Source: Catenulispora sp. GP43
GTDB lineage: Bacteria > Actinomycetota > Actinomycetes > Streptomycetales > Catenulisporaceae
Length of the DNA: 64,000 nucleotides
Assembly: GCF_041260665.1 (NCBI RefSeq)
Contig: NZ_JBGCCT010000038.1
Span: 1 to 64,000 of the forward strand
Direction of reading: 5' to 3'
Below, piece by piece: positions 17,160 through 24,262 of the stretch. Below the pieces are notes generated by a model. The model had not been told where the DNA came from. It searched no databases and was given only the letters and a program-made list of their open reading frames with translations. Each line of letters opens with the position of its first letter. Positions within the stretch are counted from its first letter, which is position 1. The translations under genes and the position numbers were made by a program.

Positions 17160-17999
17160 ATGGGAGTCCTGGACGGCAAGGTCGCGATCGTCACCGGATC
17201 GGCGCGCGGCATCGGCCGGGCCACCGCCGACCTGCTGGCCTCGCAGGGCGCCGGCGTCCTGATCAACGACCTCGACGGCGACGCGGCCGCCGAGACCGCG
17301 GCCGAGATCGCCAAGGCCCACGGCACCGACACCGCGGTCTTCGCCGGCGACCTGACCGCCGAAGGCGTCCCGGAAGCCCTGGTGGCCAAGGCCGCGGACA
17401 GCTTCGGCAAGATCGACATCCTGGTCAACAACGCCGGCTACACCCTCGACAAGCCGATCCACCTGATGACCGACGACTGGTTCCAGCGCATGCTGGACAT
17501 CCACACCGTCGTCCCCTTCCGCACCATCCGAGCAGCGGCCCCCTACTTCCGCGACCCCGCGAAGAAGGAACGCGAGCAGGGCATCGAGGTCTTCCGCAAG
17601 ATCGTGAACATCAGCTCGGTATCCGGCACCATGGGCAACGCCGGCCAGGCGAACTACAGCTCCGGCAAATCAGCGGTCGTCGGCCTGACCAAGACCCTGG
17701 CCAAGGAATGGGGCCAGTTCAAGGTCAACGTCAACGCGGTGGCCTTCGGCCACATCGAGACCCGCCTCACCGCCGCCAAGAGCGACGACAACACAATGGA
17801 GATCGGCGGCGAGACCGTCCAGCTGGGCATCCCCGAGGCCATGGTCGGCGCGACCAGCTTCCTGATCCCGCTGGGGCGTCCGGGGACCCCGGAGGAGGCG
17901 GCGGGCGGGGTGTTCTACCTGTGCTCGCCGTGGTCGAACTACGTTTCGGGGCAGGTGCTGAACGTCACCGGTGGGCAGTGGATCGGGATGATGTCGTGA
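17160..17999 (+). CDS. SDR, 3-hydroxyacyl-CoA/3-oxoacyl reductase-like
   Basis: A 279-residue SDR with TGSARGIG (12-19), NNAG (90-93), a serine region at 152-153, and Y166-x3-K170. A C-terminal GGQWIGMM ends the protein. It is close to FabG-like and HSD17B4-like dehydrogenases, which interconvert 3-hydroxyacyl and 3-oxoacyl thioesters. An insertion with KKEREQG (about residues 135-141) lengthens the region before the serine. It follows the hydratase gene and is ended by a textbook terminator. With the hydratase it could carry out two successive beta-oxidation steps; this is inferred. Confidence 0.85.
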   Translation: MGVLDGKVAIVTGSARGIGRATADLLASQGAGVLINDLDGDAAAETAAEIAKAHGTDTAVFAGDLTAEGVPEALVAKAADSFGKIDILVNNAGYTLDKPIHLMTDDWFQRMLDIHTVVPFRTIRAAAPYFRDPAKKEREQGIEVFRKIVNISSVSGTMGNAGQANYSSGKSAVVGLTKTLAKEWGQFKVNVNAVAFGHIETRLTAAKSDDNTMEIGGETVQLGIPEAMVGATSFLIPLGRPGTPEEAAGGVFYLCSPWSNYVSGQVLNVTGGQWIGMMS

Positions 18000-18022
18000 G
18001 GGGCTGCTGAGGTTTCGGGTTG

Positions 18023-18046
18023 GGGCCGCCTTCGGGCGGCCCTTTT
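18023..18046 (+). terminator. Rho-independent terminator with TTCG loop
   Basis: GGGCCGCC-TTCG-GGCGGCCC followed by TTTT: an 8-bp perfect stem, a stable tetraloop and a T-run. The 280 bp that follow up to the beta-helix gene hold no gene I can support. Confidence 0.9.
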
Positions 18047-18325
18047 CGCCATTCGTGCCGCGGTGGTCGCCCTCCCGTCCGTCAGTATTCAGCGAAGCAG
18101 CCCGACGACGGCTCGGTGAGCACGGCCGCGGTCTCCAGCAGGGTCCTGCGTCGCCGGCCTGGTCGTCCCGCGCATCGTCGCACACGGTGGGGATCTTGGG
18201 ACGGCGCTGTGCCGGACCCATCCGGCCCAATGATCGTTAGTGGGCAACCCTGCGGACCCATAACGTCATGGAGTCCAAAGCGTCTCAACAGCCGAAATCC
18301 CCCAAGGGCAAGGAGATGGTAAGCA

Positions 18326-19537
18326 ATGCCCTCACGCTGTGCTCGCACTCTGATGACCACCAGTGCCGGCGTCCTAGCCGGCGGCACGGCGATGGTGGCC
18401 ACCGCGCTGCCCGTGCAGGCTTCGTCCTCGTCCGCCGCGCACATCGTCGTCCGGCCCGGCGAGTCGATCCAGCACGCCGTCGACGGAGCACACGCCGGCG
18501 ATACGATCAGGCTGCTGCCCGGCGTCTACCGGGGCGGCATCCTGGTCCGCGTATCGGGCCTGACCATCCGGGGCGCCGGTGCGGCGACCGTGATCGCTCC
18601 GGCCGCCACGTCGGCTACCGCCACCGGATCCGCTCAAGGAGCCGGCGTCGCCGAGCCCGTCGGCGCCGACTGCTCGGCTCCCGGCAACGGCATCTGTGTG
18701 CTCGGGACGGCCGGCCACCCGGTGACCGACGTGCGCATCGAGTCGCTGACCGTCTCGGACTTCCCCCAAAACGGCGTCTCGGGCTCCGGGACCGATCGGA
18801 TGACGGTTCGCGACGTCATGGTCAACGGCAACGGCGACGAGGGCATCAGCCAGGAGAAGTCAACGCGCGGCCGGCTGGTCGGCAACCGCGCCGTCGGCAA
18901 CGGCCAGGCCGGGATCTTCGTGACGAACATGGCCAACGGCAAGGGCGGCGCGCTCGACACCGAGGGCACCGTGATCGCCGGCAACCGGATGAGCGGGAAC
19001 CGGTTCGGCGCCGACCTGCGCCGGGCCCGGAACCTTCTCTTCGAGGACAACACCGTCACCGAGAACTGCTCGGGGATCTTCGTCGTCGGCGACGACGGCG
19101 TCCCGCGCGGCGGCGACCTGACCGTCCGCGACAACCGGGTGAGCAGGAACAACGAGTACTGCCCCCCGAACGGCCGGCTGCCGTACCTGCAGGGCATCGG
19201 CATCGTCCTCACCGGCGTGGAGAAGACGGTCCTGACCGGCAACCTCATCGAGGGCAACGTCGGCGCCGCCCCCATGTCCGGCGGCGTAGTGCTCTTCCGC
19301 AGCTACAAAGGCGGCCCCGACACCGACAACACCGTCACCGGCAACACGATCACCGGCAACAAGCCCGCCAACATCGCGGACCGGGACGGCGGGCCCGGGA
19401 ACACCTTCAGCGACAATTCCACCGCCCAGGATCGCCGGCACGGCGCCGGCCGCGACCACCAGCAGGCGCCACGGCGCCGTCCGGCCCGCCACGTCCCCCA
19501 CCCTTCGCCCGCCGACGCCGCATGCCGCGGTCGGTGA
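18326..19537 (+). CDS. Secreted right-handed beta-helix protein with abnormal C-terminus
   Basis: A 403-residue protein. Residues 1-32 are a signal peptide ending near VQASSSSA. Residues 38-355 show parallel beta-helix repeats with many G-N and N-x-G turns (GNRMSGNRF, ENTVTENCSG-like, GNTITGNKPAN), as in pectate-lyase-like and copper-binding NosD-like proteins. Catalytic residues cannot be assigned. The last 40 residues are Arg/His/Pro-rich and unlike the rest. They are read through a 141-bp relic of a response-regulator 5' end in antisense (19453-19593), so the original 3' end seems to have been lost. Confidence 0.72.
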   Translation: MPSRCARTLMTTSAGVLAGGTAMVATALPVQASSSSAAHIVVRPGESIQHAVDGAHAGDTIRLLPGVYRGGILVRVSGLTIRGAGAATVIAPAATSATATGSAQGAGVAEPVGADCSAPGNGICVLGTAGHPVTDVRIESLTVSDFPQNGVSGSGTDRMTVRDVMVNGNGDEGISQEKSTRGRLVGNRAVGNGQAGIFVTNMANGKGGALDTEGTVIAGNRMSGNRFGADLRRARNLLFEDNTVTENCSGIFVVGDDGVPRGGDLTVRDNRVSRNNEYCPPNGRLPYLQGIGIVLTGVEKTVLTGNLIEGNVGAAPMSGGVVLFRSYKGGPDTDNTVTGNTITGNKPANIADRDGGPGNTFSDNSTAQDRRHGAGRDHQQAPRRRPARHVPHPSPADAACRGR

Positions 19538-19593
19538 CGGACTCAAGCGGCGCTGGATGCCATCCCATCGCCCGAACGGCGTCCCAAGGGCGA
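19453..19593 (-). repeat. Relic copy of the response-regulator promoter and 5' end (direct repeat, left)
   Basis: This segment aligns without gaps to 24041-24181 with 116 of 141 bases identical by my count (offset 4588). On the minus strand it keeps the RBS region, the GTG start (19492) and the first 13 codons of the regulator (VAGRTAPWRLLVV), then diverges where the genuine gene continues DDDPAL. It lies 24 bp beyond the end of the minus-strand operon and inside the 3' end of the beta-helix gene. Confidence 0.8.
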
Positions 19594-19616
19594 ATTCTGG
19601 TTCCCGGTGGCCACGC

Positions 19617-20210
19617 CTAAGCGAGGTCGGTGGTGGGGGCCGGCTTCGGGCGGCCGGCCTCCAGCCAACGAATCGCTGCTTCGCGGTGAAACGATGCGGG
19701 TGGTTCCAAGTCGGCCCAGGACTCGACGAACGCCCGGAACTTCGGCACGTCCTGAGGATTGAGCGCGCAGATGCATCCGACGCCGATCTCCCAGTCTGTG
19801 CCGCTGATGATGGCGGTGCCGTCGAGGGACATCATGGTGAACCGAGGAAAGCCCCGCCTGATGCCGAGGATGCCGGCGGCTCCAGCGCCCATGATGTCCC
19901 ACGGGTCGTCGAGTTCGACGCGGGCCCACCAGTAATCGCGGTCTGAGATACGGACCGCCACCAGGAAGTCGCGCCGCTCGTCGAAGACACCGCGTTTCAG
20001 GCACCATTCGTGCCAGCCGGTATTCGCGCGCTCGACCAGGTCCGGGTCGTCGAATTCCAGCTGGAAGCCGCCGGGGATTTCGCCGTCGGCCGGAGAGAAC
20101 GGGGCGAGATTCGCCAGTGTCGGCGGCAGCAGGGGCACGGTCGTGTCGATCATTGACCGGTATCGCAGTCCTGCGACAGCCAGTTGCGCAGCCAGTTCAG
20201 GGGCGTTCAT
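19617..20210 (-). CDS. Protein of unknown function, last gene of the two-component operon
   Basis: A 197-residue soluble protein. I do not recognise the family. It has acidic, tryptophan-rich segments (WHEWCLKRGVF, DRDYWWARVELDDPWDIMG) and a C-terminal WADLEPPASFHREAAIRWLEAGRP. The ATG at 20210 is 4 nt after the esterase stop, with AAGGATGG upstream. A longer start at 20222 is possible but would leave little space for the RBS. Position suggests translational coupling to the esterase. Confidence 0.6.
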   Translation of the reverse strand: MNAPELAAQLAVAGLRYRSMIDTTVPLLPPTLANLAPFSPADGEIPGGFQLEFDDPDLVERANTGWHEWCLKRGVFDERRDFLVAVRISDRDYWWARVELDDPWDIMGAGAAGILGIRRGFPRFTMMSLDGTAIISGTDWEIGVGCICALNPQDVPKFRAFVESWADLEPPASFHREAAIRWLEAGRPKPAPTTDLA

Positions 20211-20214
20211 CAGA

Positions 20215-21147
20215 TCAACCATCCTTCGGATGCGCCGCGAAGAACTGCCAGAACACATCCGTCGCGTTCAGCGCTTTCGACGGCGCGTCCGTCCCCGTCA
20301 AAGCCTCCTTCACAGGTTTCTGCGCGCTGCCCGGCCACTGGTGTCCCGCGTCGGCGATGCTGATCAGCTCGACGGTGCGGCCGGCGGGGCACGATGCCGT
20401 CGAGGTGGTGAGGGGGCCGGTGGTGGTTGACGTGGGTGGTGCGCAGGCATCGGTGGTGCGCCAGGTCGCCACCACGGTTTGGACCGGTGGGCCGTTGATG
20501 TGGGCGTAGCCCTGGCCTTCGCCGCCGGCGTAGGGGATGCGGGTGTCGGCGGTGCCGTGGATGTGCAGGACCGACAGGGGTTTCGGGGAGGGGCAGGTGC
20601 CCAGGAGGGTTGCCGAGTCGGGGCCTATGGCGGCGAACAGGTCGGTGTCGCAGGCCAGGCGGTAGGCCATGATGCCGCCGTTGGAGATGCCGGTGGCGTA
20701 GACGCGGGCCGGGTCGATGGGGATCTCGCCCTGGATGGTCGTCACCATGGCCTTGATGAAGCCGACGTCGTCGGTGTTCTGCTTCGCCGGGGTGCCGCAG
20801 CAGCCGCCTCCGGTGTTCCAGGCGTGGTTCAGGCCGTCGGGGTAGACCACGGCGAAGCCGTTGTGGTCGGCTTCCTGGTCCCATCCGTAGGCCTGCTCGG
20901 CCTGGGTGCCGCTGCCGAAGCCGCCGTGGAGCATGACGACCAGGGGCGCGTGCGCCGGCAGGTTCTGCGGCCGGTAGAGGTGGAAGGTGCGGGTGGCGCC
21001 GCCGACCTGGATGCTCTGTGCGGACTTGCCCACCGGGGCGGTGGACGGGGCGGACGAGGCCGCCGAGCCGCTTTGGCAGCCGGCCAGGGCCGTGGCCAGG
21101 ATCAGGCAGATCGAGGCGACGGCCGCAGCGAAGGGGGCTCTTCTCAC
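20215..21147 (-). CDS. Esterase, PHB-depolymerase/feruloyl-esterase-like lipoprotein (LpqC type)
   Basis: A 310-residue exported alpha/beta hydrolase. A lipobox LAGC puts the lipidated cysteine at residue 24. The core has VVMLHGGFGSG (oxyanion), GISNGG with nucleophile Ser155, VLHIHGTAD for the acid and DAGHQWPG for the base histidine. A GGGCCG segment is typical of the PHB depolymerase/LpqC family, which cleaves polyester or feruloyl esters outside the cell. The GTG start lies 9 nt after the preceding lipoprotein's stop. It belongs to the minus-strand operon headed by the response regulator. Confidence 0.85.
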   Translation of the reverse strand: MRRAPFAAAVASICLILATALAGCQSGSAASSAPSTAPVGKSAQSIQVGGATRTFHLYRPQNLPAHAPLVVMLHGGFGSGTQAEQAYGWDQEADHNGFAVVYPDGLNHAWNTGGGCCGTPAKQNTDDVGFIKAMVTTIQGEIPIDPARVYATGISNGGIMAYRLACDTDLFAAIGPDSATLLGTCPSPKPLSVLHIHGTADTRIPYAGGEGQGYAHINGPPVQTVVATWRTTDACAPPTSTTTGPLTTSTASCPAGRTVELISIADAGHQWPGSAQKPVKEALTGTDAPSKALNATDVFWQFFAAHPKDG

Positions 21148-21156
21148 GGTGCTCCA

Positions 21157-21483
21157 TCACCCGTTCGCGGTCGGGCTGTCGCCGCCGAGCGCCGAGCGGA
21201 CCGAGGTCACGGCGCCGCCGACGGAGGCGATGATGCCGTTGAGGCTGTCGATGTCCTGCTGGCCGAGCTGGCCTGTTCCCGAGGTGGTGGCGGGACCAGA
21301 ACTGGTCGCGGCCGCCGATGGCGGGATGGTCGGCATGTTCTGGTTGGCGACCGCTCGCGGCCGGCACCCGGAAAGGCCCGCGGCCAAGGCCACCGCCACA
21401 CACAGCACACCACACCAGCGCGCGCCCCGCGCGCCGACGCCGCCGACGCCGCTCATGGCCCGCACGCCGCGCACGCCGCTCAC
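21157..21483 (-). CDS. Small lipoprotein, unknown function
   Basis: A 108-residue protein. The GTG start at 21483 overlaps the preceding stop as GTGA. A hydrophobic stretch (WCGVLCVAVALAAGLSGC) ends in a lipobox with Cys40, so the mature part is about 68 residues, S/T/P-rich and then a short helix (DIDSLNGIIASVGGAVTSVRSAL). No known domain is seen. Its overlap with the secreted protein gene suggests that the two act together at the cell surface. Confidence 0.6.
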   Translation of the reverse strand: MSGVRGVRAMSGVGGVGARGARWCGVLCVAVALAAGLSGCRPRAVANQNMPTIPPSAAATSSGPATTSGTGQLGQQDIDSLNGIIASVGGAVTSVRSALGGDSPTANG

Positions 21484-21893
21484 GACGCCGCCCCGAACCC
21501 GTGCCCCTGGCACCACGACGTCCCGGTCGTGAGCAGCTGCTGCCGCGTCTGGAGCACCGCGCCCTGCTCCTGCCGCAGCGTCGCACGCGTGGTCAGCCAG
21601 GAGGCGAGGTTCGCGCGCCCGGCGGCCTTGGCCTTCGCCGCCCCGGCGTTGAGCCACGCCACCGAACCCGGCGTGCTCGCGTCGCCGTTGACGATGGCCA
21701 GCAGGTCGGTGACCGTCGGTCCGAGGTCCTTGATGAGCGCGCAGTCCCGCGTGGCCGCATTGCGAAGCTCCGCCACGCCGGAGCCGGAACCCGAGCCGGG
21801 AGCGGAAGTGGGGCTGTCGGCGAACGCCACGCCGGTCGAGCCCGCGAACAGTCCGGCGGTCAGCACCGCGGCCGCCCAGGTGGTGCGAGACAT
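21480..21893 (-). CDS. Small secreted protein, unknown function
   Basis: A 137-residue protein with a signal peptide (cleavage near VAFA-DSP, residue 25) and a mature all-helical-looking region of about 95 residues. Two cysteines, in RDCALIKDL and SWCQGHG, probably form a disulphide. It lies 58 bp after the sensor kinase gene and is coupled to a lipoprotein gene by a GTGA overlap. Position suggests an extracytoplasmic accessory of the kinase; no family match is claimed. Confidence 0.6.
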   Translation of the reverse strand: MSRTTWAAAVLTAGLFAGSTGVAFADSPTSAPGSGSGSGVAELRNAATRDCALIKDLGPTVTDLLAIVNGDASTPGSVAWLNAGAAKAKAAGRANLASWLTTRATLRQEQGAVLQTRQQLLTTGTSWCQGHGFGAAS

Positions 21894-21951
21894 GGGTGTC
21901 CCCTTCGGTCGGTGCGGCCGCCTGAATCCGGCGGGCCGCTCGTGACCGAAG

Positions 21952-23334
21952 TTAGAAGCGCTCTTTGGGAAAACCTTGTGACGGCAGCCGGACCAGGAAC
22001 CGGGTGCCCCACCCGGCCGGTCCCGGCAGCGCCTCGACAGTGCCCTGATGCAGTCCGACGACCTGAGCCACGATCGTCAGCCCGAGGCCGAAACCGGGGC
22101 TGGCCTCGGAGGCCACGAACCGGTCGAACAGACGTCCGCGCAGCTCCGGTGCGATTCCGGGACCCTGGTCGTCGACCGTCAGGACGAGGAGACCGGGCTC
22201 CCGTGCGAGGCCGAGCACTATCAGGCCGGAACCTGGGCCGGTTGCCGGAACTCCGTGGACGGCGGCGTTGTCGAGCAGGTTGTCCATGATCATCCGCAGC
22301 CCGTCGGCCCAGCCCGCCAGCACCGCCGCGCCGCCCTCGGCCGAGGCGTCCACGCGCGCGTCGTACCGGACGCCGGGATGCCGGCCGCGCGCCGCGTACA
22401 GCGCCGTCTCGGCGAGCTCGGCGACGTCCACCTCGGCGAACTGCTCAGGACGCGCCAGCTCGGCCCGCGACAGCGCCCGCAGCACCTCCAGCAGCCCCAG
22501 GACCCGGGTGTGCGCCGCCCGCAGGTCGTCCAGCGCCTCACGGCGGTCCGCGGCCTCGGCGCCCGGGTGCTCCAGCACGTCCAGCGCCGCCTGGATCCCG
22601 GTCAGGGGCGTGCGCAGCTCGTGGGCCGCCGTCGCCGCGAACGACCGCGCCGCCTGCCAGGCCTCGACGACGCGCATCTCCTGCTCGTCGCGGTGGGCCA
22701 GGGCCGCGTCCAGGATCCCGGCGACGTCGTCGATCTCGTCGACGCCGGTCCGCAGCGCGATCCGCGCCCCGGTCCCCGAGCTCACCAAGCGGGCCCGCTC
22801 CCGCAATACCGTCAAAGGCCTGATGGTGCGCCGGCCCAGCAACCCGCCCACCGCGAACGCCACCGGCGAGACGATCAGGGCCATCAGCCACACCCGGCCC
22901 CGGAGCCGGCGCACCTTGGCCGACAGGACCGACTCCGGCTCCACGACCCACACCCGCGCCTTGGTCACCTGGTCCGAGGCCGAGTAGCCGCGCCACTGGC
23001 GCAGTCCTTCGCGCACGCTGAACGCGCCGTCGACGGCCGGCAGCCGCCCGGCCGAGGGCGCGTCGCCGACCGTGACGTCCGCGCCGCGCACCGCGAGCAC
23101 GACCGCGTCGTCCGGGGCCTGCAACGCCTCCCGCACCCGGGACGCCGGGTTCGAGGACTGCGCGGCCAGCGAAGACGCTTGCGGGGCAAGGGTATCGGCG
23201 CGCGTGCGCAGGTACGTGTCGCGCTCGGCGCGCAGGTCCGCGCTCTCCCACGGGACAAGCGCGGCCCCGGCCGCGATGATCAGCACCGGCAGCAGCGCTG
23301 CGGAGGCCCAGGCGAAGCGGGTCGAGAGCTTCAC
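21952..23334 (-). CDS. Sensor histidine kinase
   Basis: A 460-residue membrane kinase. Two membrane helices (about 9-28 and 148-168) enclose an extracellular domain of about 120 residues. A HAMP-like region follows, then the dimerisation box with phosphoacceptor His238 (AAHELRTPLTG), the N box DNLLDNAAVHG, DDQGPGIAPE and GFGLGLTIV. The GTG start overlaps the regulator stop as GTGA, with GGAGGAAGG upstream. It should phosphorylate the adjacent response regulator. The signal is unknown; a secreted protein and lipoprotein follow in the same operon. Confidence 0.9.
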   Translation of the reverse strand: MKLSTRFAWASAALLPVLIIAAGAALVPWESADLRAERDTYLRTRADTLAPQASSLAAQSSNPASRVREALQAPDDAVVLAVRGADVTVGDAPSAGRLPAVDGAFSVREGLRQWRGYSASDQVTKARVWVVEPESVLSAKVRRLRGRVWLMALIVSPVAFAVGGLLGRRTIRPLTVLRERARLVSSGTGARIALRTGVDEIDDVAGILDAALAHRDEQEMRVVEAWQAARSFAATAAHELRTPLTGIQAALDVLEHPGAEAADRREALDDLRAAHTRVLGLLEVLRALSRAELARPEQFAEVDVAELAETALYAARGRHPGVRYDARVDASAEGGAAVLAGWADGLRMIMDNLLDNAAVHGVPATGPGSGLIVLGLAREPGLLVLTVDDQGPGIAPELRGRLFDRFVASEASPGFGLGLTIVAQVVGLHQGTVEALPGPAGWGTRFLVRLPSQGFPKERF

Positions 23335-24080
23335 AGTCGGCCTTCCTCCGGAGTGCTCTCCAAGCCGCTTTCCAAGCCGCCGCTCCCCAGCCCGCCGCGC
23401 ACCGCGAAGCCGACGCCGCGCACCGTGTGCAGCACCCGCGGCCGGCCGTCGGTCTCCAGCTTGCGTCGCAGATAGCTGACAACGGTGTCCACCGCGTCCG
23501 AGCGCACCTGGAAGTCGTAGCCCCACACCCGGTCCAGCAGCTGGTCGCGGGTCAGCACCGCCCCGGCGTTGCGCGCCAGCACCTCCAGCACGTCGAACTC
23601 CCGCCGGGTGAGCTCCACCGGAGCGCCCGCGACCGTGACCGTGCGGGCGTCGGTGTCCATCACGATCCCGCACGCCGCGACCACCCCGTGCGGCACCGGA
23701 CGCCCGCGCCGCAGCAGCGCCCGCACCCGCAGCTCCAGCTCGGCGGTCGAGAACGGTTTGACCACGTAGTCGTCGGCCCCCGCGGCCAGGCCGGCGATCC
23801 GGTCGGTGACGTCGTCCAGCGCCGAGAGCATCAGCACCGGGACGTCGTCGCCGTGCCGCCGGAGCCGCCGTACGACATCGACCCCTGACATACCGCGCAT
23901 CGAGACGTCCAGGACCACCGCGTCGATCCCGCCGCCGCCCAGGATCGCCAGCGCGGCCGGGCCGTCCGCCGCGGTCTCGACGGCGAAGCCGGACAGGCCC
24001 AGCGCCCGGCCCAGCCCGCGTCGCAGCGCGGGATCGTCGTCGACCACCAGCAGACGCCACGTCGCCGTCCGGCCCGCCAC
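23331..24080 (-). CDS. OmpR-family response regulator
   Basis: A 249-residue regulator: receiver domain (DDD at 14-16, phosphoacceptor Asp58 in VVLDVSM, Lys108 in VVKPF) followed by a winged-helix Trans_reg_C domain (TRREFDVLEVLARNAG, YLRRKLETDGRPRVLHTVRGVGF). I place the start at the GTG at 24080, before AGRTATWRLLVVDDD; a GTG at 24122 would add 14 residues. The same GTG is preserved in the relic copy at 19492. It heads a six-gene minus-strand operon. Confidence 0.88.
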   Translation of the reverse strand: MAGRTATWRLLVVDDDPALRRGLGRALGLSGFAVETAADGPAALAILGGGGIDAVVLDVSMRGMSGVDVVRRLRRHGDDVPVLMLSALDDVTDRIAGLAAGADDYVVKPFSTAELELRVRALLRRGRPVPHGVVAACGIVMDTDARTVTVAGAPVELTRREFDVLEVLARNAGAVLTRDQLLDRVWGYDFQVRSDAVDTVVSYLRRKLETDGRPRVLHTVRGVGFAVRGGLGSGGLESGLESTPEEGRL

Positions 24081-24181
24081 CCGCCCCGCCCTTCGCCCGA
24101 TGAAACCGCACGTCGCCGTCACCGACGGACTGGATCGCGGCTGGATGCTACCCCATCGCCCGAACGGCGCCCCAAGCGCGA
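24041..24181 (-). repeat. Genuine copy of the 141-bp direct repeat (right)
   Basis: It covers the response-regulator promoter region, its start and its first 13 codons. It is 82% identical to 19453-19593 in the same orientation, so the two copies bracket the operon with a 4.45-kb interval between them. Confidence 0.8.
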
Positions 24182-24262
24182 GAACCGGGAGGCCGGGAAC
24201 CAGGATTGCGGAGGACCACGGTCCAAAAGCACGAAAACCCGCCCAAACGCTAGGAGCGAGAA

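Noticed and set aside
18082..18444. Open frame before the beta-helix gene, minus strand
   Set aside because: No RBS, no homology features and overlap with the signal-peptide region of the beta-helix gene.
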